Part shown: positions 51,210 through 58,923 of the stretch, piece by piece
Numbering within the stretch: position 1 is the first letter of the stretch
Layout of the letters: each line of letters begins with the position of its first letter
NCBI RefSeq assembly: GCF_017352095.1
Contig: NZ_CP071463.1
Location: 3,286,001 to 3,350,000, forward strand
Direction of reading: 5' to 3'
DNA: 64,000 nt
From: Natrinema longum
GTDB taxonomy: Archaea; Halobacteriota; Halobacteria; Halobacteriales; Natrialbaceae
Notes under the pieces: model-generated
Told to the model about the DNA's origin: nothing
Database searches by the model: none
What the model saw: the letters and a program-made list of their open reading frames with translations, nothing else
Program-made: the position numbers and the translations under genes

Positions 51210-51805
51210 CGGTGGATCCATCCGATTCGCCGGCCGTGGCGGGGCTCTTGCTCGCCGCCGGGACGAGCAGCCGCTTCGGGAACGAAAACAAACTGCTGGC
51301 GACGCTCGAGGGGGAGCCGATCGTCCGTCAGGCCGCACGAACGCTCGTTCGCAGCGGCGTCGAGCCGGTCGTCGTCGTCCTCGGTCACGAGGCTGACCGG
51401 GTCGGTGACGCGATCGAGGGTCTTCCCGTCGAAACCGCCGTCAACGAGGCCTACGACACCGGCCAGGCGTCCTCGCTCCGAACCGGTATCCGGGCGATTC
51501 GCGGGCGCGACCGCGAGTACGACGCGGCCGTCATCGCGCTCGGGGACATGCCGTTCGTCGCTCCGTCGACAGTCGATTCGCTGGTCTCGGCGTACGCCGC
51601 GGACGCCGGTGACGCGCTCGCGGCGGCGTTCGACGGGGAGCGGGGAAACCCGGTGTTGTTCGACGAGCGGTTCTTCGACGCGCTCGCCGACGTCGACGGC
51701 GATATCGGCGGTCGCGAGATCCTGCGCGAGAGCGACGCGAGCGCGCTGGTCCCCGTCGACGATCCGGGCGTGCGCCGCGACATCGACAGCCCCGACGATC
51801 TGTGA
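51206..51805 (+). CDS. MocA/MobA-like molybdenum cofactor nucleotidyltransferase
   Basis: The 199-residue protein has the nucleotide-sugar transferase fold signature LLLAAGTSSRFGNENKLLA (about residues 14-32). VVVVLGHEADRVGDAIEGL, NEAYDTGQASSLRTGI and VIALGDMPFVAPSTVDSLV follow, and RGNPVLFDERFFDALADVDG later. MocA attaches CMP to molybdenum cofactor for xanthine-dehydrogenase-type enzymes and MobA attaches GMP. The ATG overlaps the moeA stop (ATGA). The cytidylyl form fits the CoxL family. Confidence 0.85.
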   Translation: MTVDPSDSPAVAGLLLAAGTSSRFGNENKLLATLEGEPIVRQAARTLVRSGVEPVVVVLGHEADRVGDAIEGLPVETAVNEAYDTGQASSLRTGIRAIRGRDREYDAAVIALGDMPFVAPSTVDSLVSAYAADAGDALAAAFDGERGNPVLFDERFFDALADVDGDIGGREILRESDASALVPVDDPGVRRDIDSPDDL

Positions 51806-51880
51806 CCGACCCCCCGGACGCGTCCCGTGGGGTCCCCGCTCGTCGAAGCGGACGTTCGATCCCGGCGCTGTCCGGCCGTA

Positions 51881-52033
51881 CTACTCCGACTCGAGTTTCC
51901 TGACGACGATCTGTCCGTCCTCGACGTGCCACTCGATCCGATCGCCCTCGCCGACATCGAGGAAGTTTCGAACCGGTTTCGGCACTGTCGTCAGGTTCTT
52001 TTCGGAGACCTTCGTATCGGTGAGTATACCCAT
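51881..52033 (-). CDS. AbrB/SpoVT-type 50-residue DNA-binding protein
   Basis: A 50-residue protein starts at ATG 52033: MGILTDTKVSEKNLTTVPKP, then VRNFLDVGEGDRIEWHVEDG, then QIVVRKLESE. This is the swapped-hairpin AbrB fold (LTTVPKPVR and GDRIEW are its hallmarks). Such proteins bind AT-rich promoters as dimers, alone or as antitoxins. No toxin gene is next to it. It lies 76 bp from the mocA-like stop, converging on it, and may regulate locally. Confidence 0.85.
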   Translation of the reverse strand: MGILTDTKVSEKNLTTVPKPVRNFLDVGEGDRIEWHVEDGQIVVRKLESE

Positions 52034-52112
52034 TTTACGTGGGATACAGCCCTAGTCAATACATAGTTTACGCTATGTGGTGGGAACGCGGTCATCGACG
52101 GCCGGAGCGGGG

Positions 52113-52475
52113 TCACCCGCTCGAGCGCCATCGGTGTGCACCGCCGTCGGACGCCTTGGTGAAGTCGAGGTCGTATCGGTCGGATTCGACGAGAACCGGT
52201 CCCGGAACGTACGTGTCCTCGGAGCTATCCACCGGCTCGAGGAGGTTCCGGTCCGCCATCGTCGAGAGGACGTCCCGAACCGTCCCCTCGCGGCCGGGAA
52301 TCAGGTTCGCTTCTTCCATCACGCCGTCGACGTCGACCTGCCCCCGGAGGAATGCCAGCCGGATCGCCGACACCCACGCAGGTTCGCGCTTCGTCTCCCG
52401 ACACATGACGGGTACGTCGCAGGGGACGCTGTTATAGTTTCTGACGGGAACGTCCAAGTCCTTTTGTGAAGCCAT
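52113..52475 (-). CDS. hypothetical protein with HTH-like segment
   Basis: The 120-residue protein starts MASQKDLDVPVRNYNSVPCD (ATG at 52475). The middle has PAWVSAIRLAFLRGQVDVDG and the C-terminal half GREGTVRDVLSTMADRNLLE, which looks like a winged helix: helix-turn-helix then a beta hairpin with PVDSSEDTYVPGPVLVESDR. I do not recognise the family. It is divergent from the hydroxyacyl-CoA dehydrogenase gene and could regulate it or the cox region. Confidence 0.55.
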   Translation of the reverse strand: MASQKDLDVPVRNYNSVPCDVPVMCRETKREPAWVSAIRLAFLRGQVDVDGVMEEANLIPGREGTVRDVLSTMADRNLLEPVDSSEDTYVPGPVLVESDRYDLDFTKASDGGAHRWRSSG

Positions 52476-52535
52476 CGTTCGCGGCCGACGGCGACCACCG
52501 CCAGGCTTACGCCGATCTCCGGGCATCTAGGGCGT

Positions 52536-53390
52536 ATGGTTCGTCAGCAGATCGACAGTGTCGGCGTCGTCGGCGCGGGGACGATGGGCAGCGGGATCGC
52601 ACAGGTCGCGGCGACGGCCGGCTACGAGGTCGTGATGCGCGACATCGAGTCGACGTTCGTCGAGAACGGGTTCGACACCATCGACGATAGCCTCTCACGG
52701 CTGGACGCGCGAGACGATCTCGCGGAATCCCCGTCGACGATCCGCGACCGAATCGAGGGAACGACACTGCTCGATGACCTCGCCGACTGCGACCTCGTCG
52801 TCGAGGCCGCCCTCGAGGAACTGAGCGTCAAACAGGAGATCTTCGCCGACCTCGAGCGGGTCTGTGACGACGACGTCCTGCTCGCGACGAACACGAGCAC
52901 GATCTCGATCACCTCGATCGCGTCGGACCTCGAGGCCCCCGAGCGCGTGATCGGACTGCACTTCATGAACCCGGTCCCGATTATGGAGGGCGTCGAGGTC
53001 GTCGTCGGCGAGAAGACGACCGCGGAGGCGACGGAGTTGGCACACGAACTCGCCGACGACCTGGGGAAGACGACCTGGGAGGCCGACGATAAGCCCGGCT
53101 TCGTCACCAACCGCATCCTGATGCCCTGGATCAACGAAGGCATTCGGGCCTACGACGAGGGCGTCGCTACGAAGGCGGACATCGATACCGGCATGGAACT
53201 TGGGACCAACGTCCCGATGGGGCCGCTGACGCTGGCGGATCACATCGGTCTCGACGTCTGTCTCCACGCCTCCGAAACCCTTCACGAGGAGCTGGGCGAC
53301 CGTTACAAGCCCGCGTACCTCCTCAAACGGAAGGTCGAGGCCGGCGACCTCGGCAAGAAGACCGGGACCGGGTTCTACGAATACGAGTGA
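52536..53390 (+). CDS. 3-hydroxyacyl-CoA dehydrogenase
   Basis: The 284-residue protein has a Rossmann motif GVVGAGTMGSGIAQVAATAG at the N-terminus (about residues 8-27). VEAALEELSVKQEIFADLE and LLATNTSTISITSIASDLEA follow. The catalytic His is in RVIGLHFMNPVPIMEGVEVV, and GKTTWEADDKPGFVTNRIL completes the pattern. It oxidises 3-hydroxybutyryl-CoA or longer substrates with NAD in beta-oxidation. The enoyl-CoA hydratase half is not fused, unlike many haloarchaeal versions. Confidence 0.88.
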   Translation: MVRQQIDSVGVVGAGTMGSGIAQVAATAGYEVVMRDIESTFVENGFDTIDDSLSRLDARDDLAESPSTIRDRIEGTTLLDDLADCDLVVEAALEELSVKQEIFADLERVCDDDVLLATNTSTISITSIASDLEAPERVIGLHFMNPVPIMEGVEVVVGEKTTAEATELAHELADDLGKTTWEADDKPGFVTNRILMPWINEGIRAYDEGVATKADIDTGMELGTNVPMGPLTLADHIGLDVCLHASETLHEELGDRYKPAYLLKRKVEAGDLGKKTGTGFYEYE

Positions 53391-53479
53391 TCGTCCGCGT
53401 CGCGTGACGACTGCGATCGGTTGCGATTCGATTCAGTTTCCGATAAGGTATTTTACGCTGACACTCGTTGCGGGAGACG

Positions 53480-54787
53480 ATGCGCCTCGCACGCCTCGCT
53501 ATCGCCCTCCTCTGTTGTAGCCTCGTCGGAGCGACCGGTATCGCCGCCGTCGCCGGCGCACCACCGCCGACACAGCTCTGTGGAGTTTGTGGTCCCGGCA
53601 CCGCCAACGATGCCGAGATCGCGGGCGCGACGGAGCAGGGAACGCTCGACATCTACGTCGACGAAACCGGCGATTCGCGCTGGCACGCCCGCGTGCCGGT
53701 CACCGACGCCGCCGCCGAGCGCTACCGCACCAACGCGACCGCACTCGAGGCCGCGGTCGACGACGCCTGGGCACGATACCACGCCGCCGACGACGACATC
53801 CGCGAGGTCGAGCCGTCGCTCGAGGACGACTCCGTCGTAGTGAATTATACGGTCGACGACATCGCCCGATCCGGAGTCGGAGACACCTGGATCGTCGACT
53901 ACTTCGCGGTCGGAACCGCGCTCACTCGCTACGAGATCGTCGCGCAGCGAGTTACGCTACACACTCCCGCGGGGACGAGGGTCACGAACCACGTCCCCGC
54001 CGCCGACGTCGATGGCAACGCCGTGACGTGGACCGGCGGAACCGACCGCGACCCGGGCGACGACTTCGGCGAGCAGACGTACGTCACCTACGGCAACGGC
54101 GGCGTTCTCGACGCCGCGAGGGGCTACGCGACGCTCGCTCTCGAGACCGGGCCGACGGCGCTCGCACACGGGGCGAGCGGCGGTGCCATTCCGGGGGTGT
54201 TGCTCGCACTCGCCGGAGTGGCGATCGGACGGATCGATCTGGGGGTCGCTGCCGTCGACGACACGACCCTCGAGCGACTGATCGTGGCAGTGGGTAGCGT
54301 CGGAGCAGTGGGCTTCCTCGTCGTCGGGTCGACCGCGGCCGGCCCCGGCCCCGCGCCGGGTGCAGTCGCGCTGGCGTCGCTCGGGGTCGGATACGCCCTG
54401 CTGGGAAGCGTGGCACGCCGGTTCGGCAGGCGCTTCGAGACGCGCGGGCTGGCGGGCCTGTCGGTGCTCGCGACGCTCACCGCTGGAGGAGTCGCGCTCG
54501 CACTTGCCGGACCGCCAGTGTATGCGGTCCCGCTTTGTTTCGGACTGGCGACCGCACTCTGGCTGCCGATCGGACACGCGTTCGAACGTGGCCGGACCCC
54601 GATCGCACTCGTGGCGGTCACTGCGCTCACGCCGATCGCCGCGATCGGGGCCATCGCTCCGGTCTCGGTGTTCGGATACGGGCCGACGATGTACGGGCTC
54701 CTGTTGTTGCCGTGGGTCGCAAGCGTCGCCGTGTTCGGCTACCCACTCGCGCTTTTGGGCCGGCAACTCGCGCTCGCCGACGACTGA
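53480..54787 (+). CDS. secreted and polytopic membrane protein, unrecognised
   Basis: The 435-residue protein starts MRLARLAIALLCCSLVGATG (ATG at 53480), a signal sequence. The mature N-terminal part (about 30-230) is outside the membrane, with CGVCGPGTANDAEIAGATEQ and an Asn-Thr-rich domain including YRTNATALEAAVDDAWARYH. About seven membrane helices follow from IPGVLLALAGVAIGRIDLGV onward. I do not recognise the family. The combination suggests an extracellular sensor or envelope protein. No neighbour is co-directional and close. Confidence 0.5.
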   Translation: MRLARLAIALLCCSLVGATGIAAVAGAPPPTQLCGVCGPGTANDAEIAGATEQGTLDIYVDETGDSRWHARVPVTDAAAERYRTNATALEAAVDDAWARYHAADDDIREVEPSLEDDSVVVNYTVDDIARSGVGDTWIVDYFAVGTALTRYEIVAQRVTLHTPAGTRVTNHVPAADVDGNAVTWTGGTDRDPGDDFGEQTYVTYGNGGVLDAARGYATLALETGPTALAHGASGGAIPGVLLALAGVAIGRIDLGVAAVDDTTLERLIVAVGSVGAVGFLVVGSTAAGPGPAPGAVALASLGVGYALLGSVARRFGRRFETRGLAGLSVLATLTAGGVALALAGPPVYAVPLCFGLATALWLPIGHAFERGRTPIALVAVTALTPIAAIGAIAPVSVFGYGPTMYGLLLLPWVASVAVFGYPLALLGRQLALADD

Positions 54788-54826
54788 GCCTGCACGACGC
54801 CGACGAGCGACGGAGCCACCGCGTCC

Positions 54827-55246
54827 TCACTCGAGGAATCGCGCACCGACGTCGACGTCGGCCGGCGGCATCGCACACTGGTCTTTCTTGCCGAACCAGC
54901 GATACCGGCGCGCCGCGACGAAGTCGTACGCCCGATCCCGAATCGACCGCGGCAGGAACCGAAACGGCCCGAGCAGCGCGTAGACCCCTCCGAGGAGCCT
55001 CGCGATTCGGATGACAGCCGCGGACTTCACGTAGCAGTCGTCGCCCTCGATCAGCACGATCGACTCGAGTTCGTCCGTCGGGAGGTCGTGTTCGGCGAGC
55101 AACCGTTTGCCGACATCGGACTGGAGCGAGGCGAACCGAAATTGCCCGTCCGTATCCCGCGGCAGGATGAACTGGACGAACCCGTTACAGAGGTTACAGA
55201 CGCCGTCGAAGAGGATGATCGGGTCGTCCGGGATGTCCGTACTCAT
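54827..55246 (-). CDS. DCC-family thiol-disulfide oxidoreductase
   Basis: The 139-residue protein starts MSTDIPDDPIILFDGVCNLC (ATG at 55246). The DxxCxxC motif is in FDGVCNLCNGFVQFILPRDT. FRFASLQSDVGKRLL, CYVKSAAVIRIARLLGGVYA and the closing DRAYDFVAARRYRWFGKKDQ match the DCC (DUF393) family of thioredoxin-like proteins. The redox partner is unknown. It is divergent from the SDR gene, across a region that holds copy B of the dispersed structured repeat. Confidence 0.82.
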   Translation of the reverse strand: MSTDIPDDPIILFDGVCNLCNGFVQFILPRDTDGQFRFASLQSDVGKRLLAEHDLPTDELESIVLIEGDDCYVKSAAVIRIARLLGGVYALLGPFRFLPRSIRDRAYDFVAARRYRWFGKKDQCAMPPADVDVGARFLE

Positions 55247-55357
55247 GGGGTATCCATCCGTTGGGACTCCTGCCAATTCACGATTCCGGTCGTCGCAGCA
55301 GCGGTCCGGACCGACACTGCGACGGCAGCGGGACCCGAGGACTTCCACACCACGCAC

Positions 55358-55451
55358 TCGTACGGACCGTTGTCAGTCAGTGCCGGCGACCCCACGGACA
55401 GGTCGTGGGGTCGCCGGTCACTCGGGACGGGGGACCGCATCAGACGTACGA
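55358..55451. repeat. structured dispersed repeat, copy B
   Basis: The inner hairpin has perfect 14-bp arms, CCGGCGACCCCACG (55383-55396) and CGTGGGGTCGCCGG (55404-55417), with a 7-nt loop. GTCAGTG precedes it and TCACTCGGGACGG follows. Outer TCGTACG (55358-55364) pairs with CGTACGA (55445-55451). The inner arms differ in sequence from copy A, yet both pair fully, which suggests selection for structure. The element lies between the divergent DCC and SDR genes. Confidence 0.65.
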
Positions 55452-55539
55452 CAGTGGACGAGAGAGACGCTCGAACTGCCATTCAACTGTTCTGAAAACG
55501 GATTAAATAGTTAATGCAAACGGTGGTGTGGGTGCAGGT

Positions 55540-56322
55540 ATGGCTGAAACGGTTCCCCGACTCGAACCACTGGAGCGTCGACCCCTGACCGACCGTACCT
55601 GTCTCGTCACCGGTTCCTCGCGTGGAATCGGTCGCGAAATCGCGTTCGAACTCGCCCGCTGTGGTGCGAACGTCGCAGTGAACTACCGCTCGTCCGACGC
55701 GAAGGCACGCGACGTGACCGAGCGGATCGAAGAAAACGGCGAGACGGCGATCACCGTCCAGGCCGACGTCTCCGACCCGGCGCAGGTCGAACGGATGGCC
55801 GCGGACATCCGCGAGGAGTTCGGCGCGATCGACGTCCTCGTCAACAACGCAGGGATCACCGTCGATCGAACGTTCGAGGAAATGACCTACGAGGACTGGC
55901 AAGCGGTCATCGACGTCAACCTCCACGGAACGTTCAACTGCACGAAGGCGTTCTACGACGACGTCAAAACCTCCGATCACGGGCGACTGATCAACATCTC
56001 GAGTGTGGTCGGCCAGCAGGGTAACTACGGACAGGCCAACTACGCGACCTCGAAGGGCGGCCTGTTCGCGTTCACTCGGACGCTCGCCCTGGAACTGGCG
56101 AGTCACGGCTCGACGGCGAACTGCGTCGCGCCGGGCTTTACCGAGACGGACATGCTCGAGACGGTTCCCGATCGGGTTCGAGAGAAGATCCGCGAGGACA
56201 TTCCGCTGGATCGGTTCGCCCGACCCGAAGATATCGTCGGGATGGTCCGGTTCCTCGTCGGCGACCAGGCCGAGTACATGACCGGTCAGGTCGTCGGAAT
56301 AAACGGCGGCATCGAGTGGTGA
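55540..56322 (+). CDS. short-chain dehydrogenase (3-oxoacyl/acetoacetyl-CoA reductase type)
   Basis: The 260-residue SDR has the cofactor motif VTGSSRGIGREIAFELARCG (about 20-39), LVNNAGITVDRTFEEMTYED, and INISSVVGQQGNYGQANYAT with the Ser-Tyr-Lys catalytic set. NCVAPGFTETDMLETVPDRV and TGQVVGINGGIEW complete the family pattern. FabG and the acetoacetyl-CoA reductase PhaB share these motifs; PhaB for polyhydroxyalkanoate synthesis is possible. I use the ATG at 55540 (MAETVPRLEP); a GTG at 55528 is in frame. Confidence 0.85.
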   Translation: MAETVPRLEPLERRPLTDRTCLVTGSSRGIGREIAFELARCGANVAVNYRSSDAKARDVTERIEENGETAITVQADVSDPAQVERMAADIREEFGAIDVLVNNAGITVDRTFEEMTYEDWQAVIDVNLHGTFNCTKAFYDDVKTSDHGRLINISSVVGQQGNYGQANYATSKGGLFAFTRTLALELASHGSTANCVAPGFTETDMLETVPDRVREKIREDIPLDRFARPEDIVGMVRFLVGDQAEYMTGQVVGINGGIEW

Positions 56323-56425
56323 CGAGTCGCCGAGCCAGGCGATCCGATTCGGTAGGGTGCCTCGAGCAAGCACAGTTGTTCTACCCCAAACAAAATTGTT
56401 TTACGGCCGGAATCTGTTCCACCGG

Positions 56426-57031
56426 ATGATGCCACCCATCGCGCTTCCACACGATGCGAAGGCCGGACCGACCAAGTCGGAGGTCCGCGCCGTCGTCGGT
56501 TCGAAACTCGCACTCGAGCCCGAGGATCACTTCGCGGAGGTCGGCTCCTGTACGGGGGCCATCACGATCGAAGCCGCACAGCGAGCCGGGCGGGTGACCG
56601 CCCTCGAACGGAAACCCGAGCGACTCGAGACGACCGAGCAGAACCTGGCCGCGAACGAGGACTCGATCCGGGCCGAGGTCGAACTGCGCAACGCGGAAGC
56701 GCCCGAGGGGCTGCCCGACGACGCCGACGCGCTCTTCCTGGGCGGGAGCCGGAACTTCGAGGCCGTCCTCGACCACGCCGTCGAAACCGAAATCGACCGC
56801 GTCGTGATGAACGTCTCGCGCCTCGAGGTCGCGGGCAAGGCGACGGAAGCCTTCCGCGAACGGGACCTGCTTGAGGAGGTCGTCCAGTTCCAGGTGAGCC
56901 ACGGCTACGAACTCGCCGGCGCGACGAGTTTCGACTCGGACAACCCGGTGTACATGCTGGTCGGGAGCGCGACGGCCGAGGACGATGGCGAGAGAGTCGC
57001 CGCCGACGGGAGCGGGGGGTGTCACCAATGA
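56426..57031 (+). CDS. cbiT: CbiT, cobalt-precorrin C15-methyltransferase/decarboxylase
   Basis: The 201-residue SAM methyltransferase starts at the first of two adjacent Mets (MMPPIALPHDAKAGPTKSEV). It has HFAEVGSCTGAITIEAAQRA (SAM motif, about 36-55), VTALERKPERLETTEQNL, and ADALFLGGSRNFEAVLDHAV. This is the archaeal CbiT pattern; it methylates C15 and decarboxylates the acetate at C12 in the anaerobic cobalamin pathway. The stop overlaps the cbiL start (ATGA). Confidence 0.85.
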   Translation: MMPPIALPHDAKAGPTKSEVRAVVGSKLALEPEDHFAEVGSCTGAITIEAAQRAGRVTALERKPERLETTEQNLAANEDSIRAEVELRNAEAPEGLPDDADALFLGGSRNFEAVLDHAVETEIDRVVMNVSRLEVAGKATEAFRERDLLEEVVQFQVSHGYELAGATSFDSDNPVYMLVGSATAEDDGERVAADGSGGCHQ

Positions 57032-57948
57032 CCCTCTACGGCGTCGGGCTCGGTCCCGGCGAGGCCGACCTCGTGACCGTTCGCGGGAAGGAGGTCCTCG
57101 AGAGCGTCGACGTGGTCTACTCGCCGGGCCGACTCTCGCGGACCGTGGCGCTGAACCACGTCGACGAGTCGAAGATCGGGGACCTTGACTTCCCGATGAC
57201 GAAAGACGAGGAGAAGCTCCGTGCGGCGTGGAAGGAGGCCGCCGCGGAGATCGCCCCGAACGCCCGCGACGGCGACGTCGCGTTCGTCACGCTGGGCGAT
57301 CCCAACGTCTACTCGACGTTTGGCCACCTGCGCCGGACGATCGACGCCTTCCACCCCGACGTCGCCCTCGAGATCGTTCCCGGCGTGAGCGCGGTGACTG
57401 CCTTCGCGACCGCGATGGGGGTCGAGATCGAGGCCGGCGCGGGCCTCTCCTTACGAGAGGCCGCGTCCGGACACAGTCCGACGGGCCCGGACCGGATGAT
57501 CCTGTTCAAGGTCACCGACGCGCCGGCCACCCACGAGGGACTCGTCGATGCCGGCTACGAGGTGACCTACGGCCGGCGGCTCTTCATGGAACAGGGCGAT
57601 ACCATCGTCACCGACGACCCCGAAGCGATCGACGAGCGAGACTACTACACGCTCGCCTACGCCGAGAAGGAGGACCTCGAGGTCGAGCAGGCGACGGCAG
57701 CCTTCGAGACCGACGGCTCCGACGACTCGAGTGAAGACGACTCGACGACGAGCGGTGAGCCGGTAACCGACGGCGGTGAGCGAATCGAAGGTGAGCGCGA
57801 GCGAAGCGAGCGCGATCCACATCGGAACGCGAAGCGTTCCGAGGAAGGTTCGCGATCCTCGTCGGAGGTACCCTCCGACGGAGGCAGGCTGGTCAACATT
57901 GAGCGCGCCGAGGGCTGTGAGGGCGGCGACTGTGGAGGACACCGATGA
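57028..57948 (+). CDS. cbiL: CbiL, cobalt-factor II C20-methyltransferase, with repeat-derived tail insert
   Basis: The 306-residue protein's core (1-230) is a tetrapyrrole methylase: MTLYGVGLGPGEADLVTVRG, VAFVTLGDPNVYSTFGHLRR, EIVPGVSAVTAFATAMGVEI and DRMILFKVTDAPATHEGLVD. Residues about 231-300 are unusual, highly charged and low-complexity. Their DNA (57778-57890) carries perfect hairpins GGAACGC-GAA-GCGTTCC and CGTCGGAGG-TAC-CCTCCGACG, typical of intergenic palindromes. It ends GCEGGDCGGHR. It overlaps cbiT and cbiF by 4 bp. Confidence 0.85.
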   Translation: MTLYGVGLGPGEADLVTVRGKEVLESVDVVYSPGRLSRTVALNHVDESKIGDLDFPMTKDEEKLRAAWKEAAAEIAPNARDGDVAFVTLGDPNVYSTFGHLRRTIDAFHPDVALEIVPGVSAVTAFATAMGVEIEAGAGLSLREAASGHSPTGPDRMILFKVTDAPATHEGLVDAGYEVTYGRRLFMEQGDTIVTDDPEAIDERDYYTLAYAEKEDLEVEQATAAFETDGSDDSSEDDSTTSGEPVTDGGERIEGERERSERDPHRNAKRSEEGSRSSSEVPSDGGRLVNIERAEGCEGGDCGGHR

Positions 57949-58805
57949 CTGACGACGCACGAAACGACCCGCAGGACGCGATCGACTCCCAAGGCGAGCG
58001 CCGCCGCGAGGAACTGGACGACCGGATCTTCGAGCACAGCGCCGGCGACGAACAGGAGGGGATCCCCTTCGTCGGTGCCGGGCCCGGCAACCCGCGACTG
58101 CTGACCGTCGCCGGGAAGGAACTGCTCGAGGAGGCCGACCTCGTCGTCCACGCGGGCTCGCTGGTCAACAGCGAACTGTTAGACGAGTACTGTGCCCACG
58201 CCGAACTGGTAAATTCCGTCGGGAAGGACCTCGAGGAGCTGATTCCGCTGATGCGGGACGCCTACGAGGACGGCGACAACGTCGTTCGGCTGCACAGCGG
58301 CGATCCAGCCATCTACGGCGCGGCCCTCGAGCAGATGGATGCCCTGGAACACGAGGGCGTACCGACCCACTTCGTGCCGGGCGTCACGTCGGCCTTCGCG
58401 GCCAGCGCGACGCTGCGGACCCAACTGACGCTCAACGAGGTCTCGAACCACGTCGCCTTCACCCGGCCCCAGGGCAAGACCCTGACACCGGAGGAGGATC
58501 ACATCTCCGAGTTCGTCGAGATGGGCGACGTGACGACCTGCATCTACCTCGGGACCCACGCGGTTCGGGACACGATGGATCGCCTGCTCGAGGACGACCA
58601 CGACCCCGAGACGCCGGTCGCGGTGATCTACCACGCCTCCTGGCCCGACGAGGACGTGATCGTCGGTTCGATCGGGACCATCGCGGACAAGGTCGAGGAG
58701 GCGGGGTATCGCGCCTCGGCGCTGGTCGTCATCGGCGATGCGGTGACGGGGGCGGGCTACGAGCGCTCGTTCCTCTACGGCGACTGGGCGAATCGCGGAT
58801 CGTAG
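57945..58805 (+). CDS. cbiF: CbiF, cobalt-precorrin-4 C11-methyltransferase
   Basis: The 286-residue tetrapyrrole methylase follows an acidic N-terminal extension of about 45 residues. IPFVGAGPGNPRLLTVAGKE, LVVHAGSLVNSELLDEYCAH, NVVRLHSGDPAIYGAALEQM, HFVPGVTSAFAASATLRTQL and VAVIYHASWPDEDVIVGSIG are CbiF/CobM features. It methylates C11 of cobalt-precorrin-4. Three cobalamin genes (T, L, F) are consecutive here, but cbiG, cbiH and others expected next to them are absent. Confidence 0.87.
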   Translation: MTDDARNDPQDAIDSQGERRREELDDRIFEHSAGDEQEGIPFVGAGPGNPRLLTVAGKELLEEADLVVHAGSLVNSELLDEYCAHAELVNSVGKDLEELIPLMRDAYEDGDNVVRLHSGDPAIYGAALEQMDALEHEGVPTHFVPGVTSAFAASATLRTQLTLNEVSNHVAFTRPQGKTLTPEEDHISEFVEMGDVTTCIYLGTHAVRDTMDRLLEDDHDPETPVAVIYHASWPDEDVIVGSIGTIADKVEEAGYRASALVVIGDAVTGAGYERSFLYGDWANRGS

Positions 58806-58923
58806 GGCTCGTTGGCTACTTGGCGTCCGTCGGCGAGGGGGAGCCTCACCTGCAGCGAACCGGCACGGAATTGGTCGGCTCACTGTGTCCATATTCAAAA
58901 GGGAAGGCGAGGCCAACGGTGGC

